NCBI GenBank assembly: GCA_022559845.1
Contig: CM040123.1
Span: 321,575,933-321,639,932 of the forward strand
Source: Amorphophallus konjac
Taxonomy: Eukaryota > Streptophyta > Magnoliopsida > Alismatales > Araceae
Direction: 5' to 3'
Length of the DNA stretch: 64,000 nt
Made by a program: the position numbers and the translations under genes. Numbering within the stretch: the first letter of the stretch is position 1; the number at the start of each line of letters is the position of its first letter. The notes under the pieces were generated by a model. That model made no database searches, was not told the DNA's origin, and worked only from the letters and a program-made list of their open reading frames with translations. This document shows positions 1 to 12,192 of this stretch, in pieces.

Positions 1-88
1 CTCTTCTTTTCAGCGACAGGGATTGGTGGCTAGTCAGCCGAGACCATGTCTGAGGTGCGGTGGTAGTCATTTGGGTCGACCATGTTCG

Positions 89-3000
89 ATGCCCGTGGTA
101 TGTTTCAGATGTGATCAGGTGGGTCACGTGGTTCGTGACTTGTCGTTAAGGTCGAAGCAGCCTGTTCAGTTTTCACAACCACAGTAGTTCCGACCTACAC
201 TACCAACACAGTCACAGCAGTATTCATAGGCATCCGTGTCGTCGTCGCAGCAGTCTACGGCAGGCGGAAAGAAGCAAAAAGGGAGAGTCACGCATATGAC
301 TCGTTCTGAAGCAGTGGCGTCTCATCTTGTGGAAGGTACCATTATGATTTATGGTCATGCAGCTCGTGTTTTATTTGACTCAGGTGCTTCTCATTCATTT
401 ATTTCTAAAGATTTTGTTGCTTGTATTGAGGAGCCTACATCGGAGATGTCTTGTGAGTTACTTGTTGAATTGCCTTCTTGGGAATTCATGTTCACACCTT
501 TCTGTCTTGATGAGACTCCTATAGTGATTGGGAATCAACAGTTGCCAGCTAGGCTATATGTGTTGAAGCTGGTAGATTATGATGTTATTCTGGGCATGGA
601 TTGGTTATAAGCTTATGGAGCCGTGGTTGATTGTAAATCAAAGAAAGTTTATTTTCAGCCACCTGGGAAGGCAGCATTTTATTTTCAAGGTATTCGATCT
701 CGTTCTTCTCGTTTGCTTATTTCTGTTATTCGAGCCTGTCGATTACTTAATGCAGGTTGTCAGGGATTCCTTACTTCCATGGTTGCGGTTGAGGCACCAC
801 AGCAGGAGATAGATGATATTCCTATGGTTTGTGAATTTCCTGATGTGTTTCCTGATGAGTTACCAGGCTTACCTTCACAACAAGAGATTGAGATGGTAAT
901 TGAATTAATTCCGGGTACGGCACCTTTAGCAAAGGCACCTTACCGTATGGCTCCTGCTGAATTGAAAGAGTTAAGAGCACAGTTGCTAGAATTGTTGGAA
1001 AAAGGCTATATCCATCCTAGCTTTTCTCCATGGGGTGCTCCTGTGTTATTTGTGAAGAAGAAAGATGGAAGCCTGAGGCTATGTATTGATTACATGCAAT
1101 TAAATCAGGTAACTGTCAAGAATAAATATCCTTTGCCCAGGATTGATGATTTATTTGACCAACTTTAGTCGGCGAGTGTCTTTTCACGGATTGATCTTCG
1201 ATCTGGTTATTACCAATTGAGGATTAGGGAATCTGATGTGGAGAACACTACCTTTAGTATGAGGAATGGTCATTATGAATTTTTGGTTATGCCATTTGGG
1301 CTAACCAATGCCCCAGCTGCATTTATGGACTTAATGCATCGTGTGTTTCATCCCTATTCGGACCAATTTGTGGTGATCTTCGTCGATGACATTTTGGTCT
1401 ATTCTGCCTCTGATGAAGAACATGTTCAGTATCTTCGGGTAGTATTGCAGACTCTGCGAGATCACGAGCTCTATGCAAAATTTAGCAAATGTGAGTTTTG
1501 GCTTCGGGAAGTTCATTTTCTAGGCCACGTGATTTCTGGTGATGGAGTTACAGTTGATCTGGTTAAGATTGAAGCTGTTCTACAATGGTAGAGCCCTAAG
1601 ACTGTAATAGAGATCAAGAGTTTTCTAGGTCTTGCAGGTTATTATAGAAGATTCATTCAAGATTTTACACGAATTGCTGCGCCAATGACTAAGTTGACTC
1701 GCAAGGATGTGCCATTTGTGTGGTCGGATAAGTGTGAACAGAGCTTCAATGAATTGAAAAGGTTGCTCACCACTTCTCCAGTGCTTGTTTTGCCTTCTAG
1801 CTCGGGTGGCTTCGTTGTGTGTACAGATGCTTCTCGAGTAGGTTTGGGTGCAGTGCTTATGCAGCATGGCAAGGTTGTGGCATATGCGTCCCAACAATTA
1901 AAGCAACATGATGAAAATTATCCTACTCATGATTTAGAGTTGGCGGCGGTGATTTTTGCACTAAAAATATGGAGACACTACTTGTATGGCGAGAAATTTG
2001 AGATCTTCACGGATCATCAAAGCTTGAAATATGTGTTTTCTCAAAAAGATTTGAATCTTCGTCAGCGCAGGTGGATGGAGTGTATGAAAGACTATGATTT
2101 TACTCTGTCTTATCAACCTGACAAGATGAATGTAGTGGCTGATTCATTGAGCAGGAAAGTGCAGGTCAGTCATTTATTAATGCGAGAATGGAAGTTGTGG
2201 GAAAAGTTTCCTTGTGAGACGTTCAGAATAAAAATTCCCTGTGATCCGATGGTAGCCATATTTGCTAGTCTAGTGATGACTCCAACGATTTACCAGCAGA
2301 TCAGGGAGGCACAACATGCAGATTCTGAGTTGTCTCTCATTGTGTTAATGCAGATGTGGAGTCCGGTGATGATTCAGTGGTACGATTCAAAGGTAGACTT
2401 TATGTTCCAGCTGATGAATCACTGAGGAATATTATTTTCCTTGAAGTGCATGGATCTCGTTATGTTATTCATCCCGGCACCATGAAAATGTATCACAATG
2501 TGAAAAGGTAGTTTTGGTGGCCAGGTATGAAAAGGGATGTAGCTGATTTTGTATCTAAATGTTTGACATGTCAACAGGTCAAAGCTGAGCATCAAAGACC
2601 TGGAGGAATGCTTCAACCTTTGGAGATTCGATGTGAAAGTGGGATCATGTCACTACTGATTTTATTGTGGGTTTACCCCGCACGTCACAAGGCTTGGATG
2701 GTATTTGGCTATTAGTTGATCGTCTAACCAAGATAGCGAGAATGTTGCCGATTAAAGTGACATGGAATGTTCAGAGATTGGCAGAGCTTTATGTTGAAAA
2801 AATTATGCCATTGCATGGAATTCCAATATCTATAGTGTCAGATCATGACCCGCATTTTACTTCTGGCTTCTGGCAGAGCTTTCAAAAGGCGTTGGGCACA
2901 GAATTGGCATTTAGTTCAACGTATCATCCTCAATCTGATGGTCAGTCCGAGAGGACTATTCAGACATTAGAAGATATGCTGCGATCGTGTTGTTTAGATT

Positions 3001-3697
3001 GGCAGGGTTCGTGGAGTCAACAGTTGCCATTAGTGGAATTCTCTTATAATAATAGTTATCATTCCAGTATTGATATGGCACCGTATGAAGCTTTGTATGG
3101 GCGTCCTTGTCGTACACCGTTGGACTGGTTTGAGACTGGTGACCGACTGTTGATAGGACCAGATATGATTCAGCAATGTGTTGATGTGGTGCGCCTGATC
3201 AGACAGAAGATGTTGACAGCTCAAAGTCGACAGAAAAGCTATGCAGATCGGCGTAGAAGACCATTGTAGTTTGAGCTTGGAGATTCTATTTTTGTGAAGG
3301 TATCTCCGATGAAGGGCGTGATGAGATTTGGGAAGCGTGGAAAGCTTAGTCCTCGATATGTTGGTCCATTTCCTATCTTGGAACGTGTGGGCCAAGTGGC
3401 TTATCGACTTCATTTGCCAATGGCTATGCAAGCAATCTATGATGTGTTCCATGTTTCCTAGTTAAGAAAGTATGTTCCTGATGCATCTCACGTGTTAGAT
3501 GATTCGATGTGGCCTGAAGTGACAACAGATCTATCCACGCCAGAGTTTCTGTTATAGATTGATGATCGTCATGAACAACGACTGAGGAATAAGGTAATCC
3601 CTCTAGTAAAGTTAGTATGGCAGCGTCATTTAGGTAATGAAGCTACTTGGGAGCGTGAGGACAACATGCGTCAACAATTTCCATTTTTATTTGAGTA
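89..3697 (+). pseudogene. gag-pol polyprotein remnant of element 1
   Basis: The reading frame shows a CCHC-type knuckle at about 109-150 whose last Cys is replaced, an aspartic protease (VLFDSGASHSF, about 367-400), RT (about 940-1590, catalytic FVDD near 1381), RNase H (about 1800-2160), an integrase zinc finger (about 2450-2600) and an integrase core (about 2650-3130, with SIVSDHDP and GQSERT around catalytic D and E). A tail ends in a TWERED-type chromodomain remnant at 3697. It is not functional: in-frame stops occur near 608, 1166, 1589, 2510, 3267, 3460 and 3555, and the frame shifts near 2630. Several stops are TAG where relatives have CAG, consistent with C-to-T decay. Confidence 0.88.
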
Positions 3698-3763
3698 AGG
3701 TATATTTTCTTTCAGTTCCCTCCTTGTGCTTCCTTTTAAATTTCGAGGACGAAATTTCTATTA

Positions 3764-3775
3764 GCAGGGAGGGAC
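3764..3775 (+). other. Polypurine tract of element 1
   Basis: The purine run GCAGGGAGGGAC sits directly before TGTAAGACCC, the LTR start. It also follows the motif TTTCGAGGACGAAATTTC, typical of the 3' end of Tekay-type elements. It would prime plus-strand DNA synthesis. Confidence 0.65.
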
Positions 3776-3798
3776 TGTAAGACCCGGTAGTTCATGGA
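3776..3798 (+). repeat. 3' LTR stub of element 1
   Basis: TGTAAGACCCGG follows the polypurine tract, giving a canonical TG start. The LTR is interrupted after 23 bp at 3799, where a reverse-oriented Copia LTR begins with TGTTGGGGTGC. The rest of this LTR is not in the window. Confidence 0.6.
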
Positions 3799-4182
3799 TG
3801 TTGGGGTGCAAGGCACGGATTCAGAAGGGGGGGGTGAATGAATCCCCGATAAAATTCTATTGCGGAATAAATTTTTTGCCTCGATTCAATGTAGTCTCAT
3901 GGGACTACAAGCTTTCTCACTCAGAAATTCGACAGCTTAACTCACAAGAGCAATTGCCACGAGAAACACTAAGAAGCAGATGCTTCTGCTAAACGTTCTA
4001 TCATACACTTGTCAGTTGAAACGAATTCAAGCAGAAATCACATATACTAAAAATGAGTGCCCAAGCAACCTGAGAAGTGGGGAAAGAAGATATGGAAGAT
4101 GTACGCAAAGCAACCCACAAAGCAACATGATTTTTAGGTGGTTCGGTCCACAGACCTACGTCCACCCACACTCCAACCATAG
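3799..4182 (-). mobile_element. SIRE-like Copia LTR fragment, reverse orientation
   Basis: Read on the minus strand, this segment ends with a C-rich ATTCATTCACCCC stretch, then CTTCTGAAT, and finally CCCAACA at 3799. That is the usual 3' end of SIRE/Maximus-type LTRs. It also shares a block of about 45 bp, including GGACCGAACCACCTAAAAA, with the solo LTR at 48702-51688. Element 2 interrupts it at 4183, and the remainder is missing. It is the second layer of the nest: it sits in the element 1 LTR and hosts element 2. Confidence 0.7.
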
Positions 4183-4365
4183 TGTAGCACCCCTGGAAAA
4201 TTTTAAAAGAATAAAATAGATTCTAAATAAATTCAAACTAGTAAATCTATACATGCTAATGTTGGTCAGGAATTAAATAAAATAAAAATTTGATAAATGG
4301 AAAATATCCTAAACTGATAACTGGCCTTACACTTAAAAGATATAACAAATGGGCCAAAACAAAAT

Positions 4366-5940
4366 AACGCCCTCCCATAAGGCGCCAATTATAGTAATAA
4401 CGCCCTTATCATGGGCGCTAATTAATACCAAGAAAAATTAGAAATAAAGCGGTGAAATATAGAAAAGTAAAAGATGACCTTGGTTAAGGCGTTATCTAAT
4501 GAAAACACGCCCTCGAGTAAGGCACTATTTAGTGAAAAACACACCTTGTCTCAGACGTCAATTTCCCTGAGAGTTAAATAAGGAAACCGAGCAACCATTA
4601 AGGCATGCTCGGTCGATGCATGGATAGTGTTAGGGTTTTCCCTATGAAAATGGAAGCATGCGGCTGCTATCTAGGAAGGGAGAGGATCATGCACGGTAGG
4701 ATTAAAACCCTGCCAATCTTGATCGCAAACCCTTTCCATAACCAAGCATTAGAACCCTCCAGAACGTTGAAAGCCTTATAAAAAACCTTTCCCCGTCGAA
4801 CGTAACTCGTTGATGATATTGCGTTCGAGGATATTCTTCATCCTACGCTTCTCTACTGTGAGGAGGTCTTCTTCATCTTCTTCCTGCTGACTCCATCATG
4901 AAGGGGCGAGCATCTCTTTCCTCCTGCTGTGCAGACGTGCAAGAAGAGGCTTCACCCTCTTCTTCTTTCTTCTTCCTGCCTGCCGGACATGAGAAGGTGT
5001 GAGGCTTCTTCCCTTCAACCACCTGCAAGCTTGGAAGAAGTGCCTTCTTCCTCCTGCTACCCTCTTCCTCCTGTTGCGTGAAGGAAGTTGCATAAGTCTT
5101 CATCCTGCAAGCAATCGACATACTCTGTTCGAAACAGAGTATCGGTTCTTCATCCTGTTCATCCCTCAAATCTTCAGAAAAGGTAGGTTATCTCAAGTCT
5201 CGTAGCCCAAACAACCATAAATCATGATTATATTGTAGGTTTTTCTCATTAAACCAGATGTATCTCATGCATATAGTTATCGCTGCGTTTCGGTGAAGTT
5301 TTCTAAAATTTTTGTAAATAGCGATCCTCATCAGGGCGCTAATTCTTTTTGACGCTCACCAGAACGGTCGTCAATTCCATTTGATTTAATAATTACACAT
5401 GTTAAAAATTTAATATCTATGTAACCAATTATCTGATTTAATGCATGAATATATTTTTGGAACCCTGCTATTTTTCTTGACCTATCCATGTACTTGTTGT
5501 CATAAAATTTTATGTTGGAAAATGCCACTGTTCATAATGCAAATCTGGGAAAATGAGAAATGATGACTTGCACCATGTCGTTTCTCTTATAAGTAACGCC
5601 CCTGTCAAGGGCACTAGTTTCATGGAAGGTGACTGCTACCAAGTCGCCTTTTGGTAAATCCCGAAATTTTGATTCACATATTGACATTAGAAATTGACGC
5701 CCCTTACAGAGTCTTCAATTGATTAAATAGCGACCCTTACCAGGGCGCTATATGTTCTTAACGTGACATACGACCATACGTCTTTTAGATAATACTGGAA
5801 ATCAATATATAAAAGTATATATTTTGATATATATAACTGTTAAATTAGCGACTCTTGCAGAGTCTTCAATTTGTGAAATAACGCCCCTGACCAAGGCGCT
5901 ACTTAACGAATTGATGACATTGGATAAGGCACCAATTTCC
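4366..5940. repeat. Dispersed AACGCCC/GGGCGCTA short palindromes in LTR
   Basis: Copies of a motif of about 22 bp with arms GCCC/GGGC are visible near 4368, 4401, 4507, 5321, 5593, 5697, 5730, 5847, 5880 and 5927, with degenerate forms between. Example: AACGCCCTTATCATGGGCGC at 4400. Spacing is irregular and intervening DNA is AT-rich. The copies lie both upstream and downstream of the TATA box near 4777. Function is unknown. Confidence 0.7.
4777..4785 (+). promoter_or_regulatory. Putative TATA box of element 2 LTR
   Basis: TATAAAAAA follows GCCT about 595 bp into the LTR and is the best TATA match in its first 1.2 kb. It would divide U3 from R. No transcript evidence is available from sequence alone. 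Confidence 0.5.
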
Positions 5941-5979
5941 TGACTTCTGATTTTTCCATGCATTTTCTTGTAACCATGG

Positions 5980-5981
<2 letters not shown>

Positions 5982-6015
<34 letters not shown>
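5982..6015. repeat. (TA)n microsatellite
   Basis: About 17 uninterrupted TA units lie inside the 5' LTR of element 2. Short reading frames crossing it are artefacts. Confidence 0.9.
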
Positions 6016-6019
<4 letters not shown>

Positions 6020-7447
6020 CTATGCTCCAATCCGTGAGTATCGTCCCACGTTTCTCGACGTTTATCGATTACCCCTTCAACTCTCGGTGACATACAAGCC
6101 CTGCATTGGACATTCCATTCCTTTGGATCGGCAAGTTAGTCATTGGGACCTCCGCAAGTCTCCTTGTAGCCTTGGATTCCCTCAAGGCCGATTGAGCTGG
6201 TTGTACCTTAAAAACCTTGTACCCTTTTGATTCGTCACGTCATGTGGTAAAGCGGTCCTCTCATGTTGCTATATTGGTCCATGGGAGAATAATCCTAGCC
6301 GGTGGAATGATGATATTCCACTTGGCGATGTTTTGGATTGAGTCCCATATAGATGGGGCCAATCTCTCAGCTTGATTCATGTCCCTTGATTGGTGACAAG
6401 TTTAGTCATCCACTCAAGTTATCATGGCTACCTAGTTAAGGTACCAATTCTACCCAGGTTATCGACATGTCATGGTTCTCGTTGGTTTTGACACTGTTCA
6501 TCTAATGTTCTTCCTTGAATTCCGTGGAACCTATCCACGAATATCCTACATGAGTTTGTTCTTGGAATTCCATTGGCTATCACTAAAGTGGTTGTCTAGA
6601 TATTACATGTAACAATGTCTGCGCGTATAGGGCCCGATCTGGTCCTGGGAGGAGCACCCGAAAGTACTTGTGCCCATGGGAGTTATATTGATCGTGGTGT
6701 GGCATTGCACCGAAGTGCTTGCTTGAATCTACGACATCTCCACTATCTCTCTCTCTCTCGCGTGCTTGACTTGATTGACTTGACATGACTTGCGTGGCCC
6801 GGAATGGGCAAAGTACTTACTTGTTAATAGCCTTTATCTCATGACATGAAAGACTTTATTGATACACTTGGTACCTGTTCAAACACTTATCTTGAATACT
6901 TGAATTTTCCTATCTTAGATCAACAATACATGCTATTTCCTCTCGTTATCATTTTACATGATTGACATGCTAGACTTGCATTTTCATTTGAAAGAGGTAA
7001 TTACGTAAACCAATTGCTAGTTCTTGAGATATAATTCCTACTGAGCGTTCGCTCATCAAACTCTTTCCCCCAAACTTTCAGGTAATACGGACCCTGACTC
7101 GGACTGGGATGGGCAGGAGCGAGAGTGATGAGCGTAGAGTCTGCAAGCGTCATGCTACTACACCTTATCATGTCAAGTCATCTTTAGTTCATGGAGTCTT
7201 GTCGTCAGAACTTTTGTTATTTTCAAATTGTAATATTTAAAGGCTGTGGGCCTGATTAGACTTGTTAAGTCATGACGTTGTTAAGTTGTTATCAATGTTA
7301 TCGGTATTTGGTTATGTTTCAATGCTTGTCTTATTGCGCACTCTGTTTTGATGTCGAAATTCTACTTACTCTGATTGACATGATTGATATAAACTCGTCA
7401 CGTTCTCTTCCCGGGTTCCTTCCGCGCTCGGGGCGTGACAGTTTTTG

Positions 7448-7460
7448 TGGTATCAGAGCC
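7448..7460 (+). other. Primer binding site, tRNA-iMet type
   Basis: TGGTATCAGAGCC lies seven bases after the LTR end at 7440. This is the standard PBS complementary to the 3' end of initiator tRNA-Met, used by chromoviruses and most plant Copia elements. Confidence 0.93.
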
Positions 7461-7611
7461 TAGGATTTCAAATTCCTAGGAAAACCCAAGTCCAAGGATA
7501 AGTCTATCCCCAAACTGTGAGGATGGGTAGTGCCGTGGGTATAAGTCCTTGTAGGGCATCCGACTACAAATTTCAACATGAAACTAATTAAGGTTAAATT
7601 CTTGTAGGACT

Positions 7612-10600
7612 ATGGCCGCTGAATGCGCACAATGACGTGAGATGCAACGAACTGTTCAAGGCCTGACCCAGGCCTTGCAACAAGTGGCTCAAGGTGGGGC
7701 ACATCATGTAGCTGGCGACCTCCATCGGAGCTTTAGAAATCTCAACCCTCCGAGATTCTCAGGTTCCTCAAATCCCGAGGATGCGGAGAATTGGATAAAG
7801 GAGATCGAGCGAATCTTCCGCGTCATGCAATGCGCGGATGGTGAAAAGGTGCTTCTGGCCACGTTCCAACTGGAACGGGACGCCCGTGCTTGGTGGGAGT
7901 CCGTCGAGGCCACCTTGCTCGAAGATCATGTTACTTGGGTCGAATTTGTCGAGCACTTCAATAGTAAGTATTTCTCCGACCGTGTTCAGGAGAAAAAGGC
8001 CGCAGAATTTGCTGCCTTGAAGCAACGATCCCTGTCAGTAGCTGACTACGAAGCACAATTCTCCCGGTTATCTAGATATGCACCACATTTAGTATGCACT
8101 GAAAAGATGAAGGCAAGAAGGTTCTTGAATGGGTTACGACCCCAGTATATCACCCAGCTCGCTCCCTTGGATATTCAAGTATACTCAGAGATGGTGCATC
8201 GTACCCAGTTGCTAGAAGACGCCACGGAACTGTCTGACAAAATCCGTGGTAAGGATAAAAGGGAGAATATCACAAGCCCCAACACTTTTAAACCGTCTTT
8301 CAAGAAGCAGACCAATAATGGAGGCGAACCCTCCAAGGGAAAGAAATTCCAAAAGGGCAACAACAAACCTTTCTCCATCACGGCACCGCCAAAGGAGAAT
8401 TGTAAATATTGCGACAAGCCGGGTCATCAGGCTGCGGAATGCTGGAGAAGGCTCGGAGCATGCCTTCGTTGTGGGAGTAAAGAACACCGTATTCCCGACT
8501 GTCCAATGATGAACGAGCAAAGTGAGCCGGAGACAAAGGAAGAGAAGCGTCCGACAAAGAAGCAAGGAAGGTTACAAGCTCTCCAAGAGACGGAACCAAC
8601 CGAGGGTGGGTTGGTGGAAGGTATTTTGTCTGTCTGCTCTAAATCTGCTCAAGTACTGTTTGATACTGGCGCCACACACTCTTTTGTTTCAAAGAAATTT
8701 GCTGCTTCATTCTCTATGAAACCTGAATGGATAAACTTGGTGATTTCTACCCCGTTAGGGAATGAGTCTGATGTCACTTTCCATTACCCAAATTGCAAGA
8801 TTATAATTAAAGGTCACAACTTACCTGCAGATTTAATATGCTTAGATTTGAAGGAGTATGATGTAATTTTAGGGGCCGATTGGCTATCCACCCATCGGGC
8901 AACTGTAGACTGCCGTAATGGAAAAATAACTTTTGTGGACTTCCCGGAGTTAACTTACGTTACTCCCCAGAAGAGATCACCAGTCATCTCTGCTCTTCGA
9001 GCCCATAAACTTATCAACAAAGGATGCGAGGCATTCTTAGCATTTGTAACTGCCACGGAGGCTAAGGTAGGTATACTAGAAGACATTCAAGTGGTTCGGG
9101 AGTTTCCCGATGTTTTCCCTGAAGACATGCTTGGTATGCCTCCAGAGAGAGAAGTCTCATTCACTATAGACCTTGTTCCGAGTGCCGGACCTGTTTCCAA
9201 AGCACCCTACAGAATGTCCCCGCAGAATTGAAGGAATTGAAGGAGCAGCTAATGGAGCTATTGAAGAAAGGATTTATCAGACCGAGTACTTCCCCATGGG
9301 GAGCACCAGTGCTGTTCGTTAAGAAGAAGGATGGATCGATGAGGCTGTGCATCGATTATCGGCAGCTGAACCACCTCACTATCAAGAATAAATATCCGCT
9401 GCCGAGGATTGATGAACTCTTCGATCAGATTTCTGGAGCAAAGTATTTCTCAAAAATTGATCTTTGATCGGGTTATCACCAATTGAGGATCAAGGATGAG
9501 GATATTCACAAAATTGCATTCCGAAGTAGGTACGGGCATTATGAATTTACTGTTATGCCTTTTGAACTAACAAATGCCCCCGCAGCTTTTATGAAGCTTA
9601 TGAATAGCATCTTTAGACCGCATCTGGACAAATTTATTGTGGTTTTTATCGATGATATCCTGATATATTCAAAGTCTGAAGAGGAGCATGAAGTGCATTT
9701 GAGGATAGCATTGCAGATATTGAGGGATAATCAATTGTATGCTAAATTTAGCAAATGCGAGTTTTGGCTGGAAGAAGTGTCCTTCTTAGGACACGTAATT
9801 TCAAAGGATGGAATCTCAGTGGACCCCGCAAAGGTCGAAGCAGTAAAGAACTGGGAACAACCGACAAATGCAACAGAAATCAGGAGTTTCCTTGGTCTTG
9901 CTGGTTATTACCGGCGTTTTATTAAAAACTTCTCGAAGATTGCAGTACCACTCACCAGGCTGACCCGCAAGGAAGTGCCGTATGAGTGGAATGAGGAATG
10001 TGAACAAAGCTTCCGAACATTGAAGGACCATCTGACCACTGCTCCGGTCTTGGCCCTTCCTATTGAAGGAGAGAAGTACGAGGTATACACCGATGCTTCC
10101 GGTATTGGCCTCGGTTGTGTATTAATGCAACATGGAAGAGTTATTGCATACTCTTCTAGGTAGTTAAACAAGCATGAATAAAACTACCCGGTGCATGACT
10201 TGGAGTTGGCCGCGGTAGTATTTGCAATAAAGATCTGGAGACACTATCCCTACGGAGAACAATTTATAGTTTTCTCCGATCATAAGAGCCTCAAATATCT
10301 ATTCTCTCAGAAGGAGCTTAATATGAGGCAACGTCGGTGGCTGGAATATTTAAAAGACTTTGATTTCACTATTCAGTATCACCCTGGTAAAGGGAATTCG
10401 GTAGCTGACGCCTTGAGTCGAAAGCCGAGAGCCCTTATAGCCAGCTGTATGATATGGGAATGGAAACTATTAGAGGAATTCTCTAGATTAAATATAAGCA
10501 CGGACCAGAAAGACGGGTGTATTACTCTCTCTCACATGAGTGTGCATCCGGACTTGCTACCCGAAATCAAGAAGTTACAAGATGAAGATCCTGGAATGAT

Positions 10601-11870
10601 TGAAATCAGGGAGAAACTAGATCAAAGAACCGAATTCAAGCTAGCAATTGATGGAAGACTAATGTTTCAGGAAAGGACATGTGTCCCGGACTGTCCTGAG
10701 TTGAAAAGGAAAATTCTAGATGAAGCTCACCGCTCTAAGTATACCATTCATCCTGGAGCAACTAAGATGTACAAAGATTTAAAAAGAACTTTCTGGTGGC
10801 CGAACATGAAGAGGGAGGTAGCGGACTTTGTGTCTCGCTGTCTCACGTGCCAACAAGTAAAAGCGGAACACCAAAGACCCGCCGGAAAATTACACCCCCT
10901 CGATATTCTCAAATGGAAATGGGAAGGAATTGGTATGGATTTCATCATGGGATTGCCTAAATCCAGAGGCGGACATGATGGTATTTGGGTAATCATCAAC
11001 CGACTGACCAAGTCGGCACATTTCTTGCCAATTAAAAGTCGATGGTCGGTTGATATTTTGGCCGCATTGTATATTAAGGAGATCGTGAGATTTCATGGAG
11101 TCCCAACATCGATCGTGTCTGATCGAGACCCTCGCTTCACTTCTCATTTCTGGAAGGGTCTACAACACTCTCTGGGGACGAAGCTCAATTTCAGTACCGC
11201 TTTCCACCCCTAGACCGATGGTCAGACCGAGAGAACAAACCAAATAGTTGAAGACATGTTACGGGCTTGCATTATTGACTTTGGCGGAGGTTGGCATGAT
11301 CATTTGCCCCTAGCCGAGTTTGCATACAACAATAGTTATCAAGTCAGTATACAGATGGCTCCATTTGAAGCCTTGTACGGGAGGAGTTGCCGATCTCCTA
11401 TATGCTGGGACGAGGTTGGAGAGAAGCAACTACTAGGGCCAGATATGGTAAGAAACACAACAGAGAAGGTTGAACTTATCCGAGAAAGACTCAGAGTAGC
11501 ACAATCCAGGCAGAAGTCCTATGCAGATAATAGAAGAAGGGAATTAGAGTTCCAAATTGGAGACCATGTTTACCTCAAGGTCTCACCCGGTCGAGGAATA
11601 AGAAGGTTCGGAGTTAAAGGCAAGCTCACACCGAGATTCATTGGTCCATTCGAAGTACTGGAAAGAGTTGGCGAGGTAGCCTATCGTCTTGCTTTGCCTC
11701 CTCAATTGTCGGAAGTGCACAATGTGTTCCACATTTCCATGCTGAAGAAATATGTGCACGACAACAAGACTATTCCCATGGTAAAAGTGCAGTGGAACAT
11801 ATGCTTGGAACAAGAAGTTACCTGGGAAACAGAAGAATTTATGCGAAGAAGATATCCGGAATTGTTCTAA
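7612..11870 (+). pseudogene. gag-pol polyprotein of element 2 (Tekay-type), disrupted
   Basis: The natural start is probably 7612, with an in-frame TGA at 7633; an open frame begins at the next Met, 7642. Domains in order are Gag (about 7730-8250), two zinc knuckles (about 8400-8500), aspartic protease (VLFDTGATHSF, about 8655), RT (about 9210-9900, catalytic FIDD near 9650), RNase H (about 10080-10430), the integrase HHCC finger (about 10730-10860), the integrase core ([16 protein letters not shown]) and the C-terminal tail to 11870. Defects are a 1-bp deletion near 9213 and stops at 9465, 10161, 10176 and 11212. The tail has lost roughly 35 codons near 11760. All the stops fit C-to-T changes of CGA, CAG or CAA. 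The element is recognisable but not autonomous. Confidence 0.93.
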
Positions 11871-11936
11871 ACCGTAAGTACTCTATACCCTCCATGTCTA
11901 CATTCACGCAATTGAATTTGGGGACCAAATTCTTTT

Positions 11937-11949
11937 AAGTGGGGGAGGG
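11937..11949 (+). other. Polypurine tract of element 2
   Basis: AAGTGGGGGAGGG immediately precedes the 3' LTR start TGTAGCACCC at 11950. Confidence 0.85.
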
Positions 11950-12192
11950 TGTAGCACCCCTAAAAAATTTTAAAAGAATAAAATAGATTCTAAATAAATT
12001 CAAACTAGTAAATCTATACATGCTAATGTTGGTCAGGAATTAAATAAAATAAAAATTTGATAAATGGAAAATATCCTAAACTGATAATGGGCCTTACACT
12101 TAAAAGATATAACAAATGGGCTAAAACAAAATAACGCCCTCCCATAGGGTGCCAATTATAGTAATAACGGCCTTATCATGGGCGCTAATTAA
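11950..12192 (+). repeat. Truncated 3' LTR of element 2
   Basis: This is a near-identical copy of 4183-4425 with only scattered substitutions. It ends at the Ogre/Tat insertion point, and the presumed 5-bp target is ATTAA (12188-12192). Confidence 0.92.

Larger units (their letters stand above)
1..3798 (+). mobile_element. Decayed Ty3 chromovirus (element 1), 3' part
   Basis: The order Gag zinc knuckle, protease, RT, RNase H, integrase and C-terminal chromodomain-like tail, followed by a polypurine tract and an LTR start, identifies a Ty3 element of the chromovirus (Tekay/Del-like) group. The 5' LTR and most of gag lie left of the window. Only 23 bp of the 3' LTR remain (3776-3798), because a reverse-oriented Copia LTR begins at 3799. 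It is the oldest layer of a nested stack, which fits its many stops and frameshifts. Confidence 0.88.
4183..7440 (+). repeat. 5' LTR of element 2
   Basis: It starts TGTAGCACCC and ends GGGCGTGACA, the TG...CA ends of an LTR, just before a tRNA-Met PBS. The first 243 bp match the 3' LTR at 11950-12192 closely. A TATA box lies at about 4777 (TATAAAAAA) and a TA microsatellite at about 5982-6015. At least ten short imperfect palindromes of the type AACGCCCnnnnnnGGGCGC are scattered over 4366-5940. No protein-coding gene is supported inside it. Confidence 0.9.
4183..12192 (+). mobile_element. Tekay-type Ty3 chromovirus (element 2)
   Basis: A 3258-bp 5' LTR (4183-7440) is followed by a tRNA-Met PBS, gag-pol, a polypurine tract and the first 243 bp of a 3' LTR (11950-12192). 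Those 243 bp repeat the start of the 5' LTR nearly base for base. The 3' LTR is cut at GCTAATTAA by the Ogre/Tat element at 12193. The 5' LTR continues at the same point with TACCAAG, which proves an insertion. The rest of the 3' LTR is not found right of the Ogre element. Insertion of element 2 itself was into the reverse Copia LTR to its left, with CATAG as the presumed target site. Confidence 0.92.

Noticed and set aside
5958..6230. 90-aa frame starting near the TA microsatellite
   Set aside because: It includes the microsatellite and LTR DNA with no similarity or family support.
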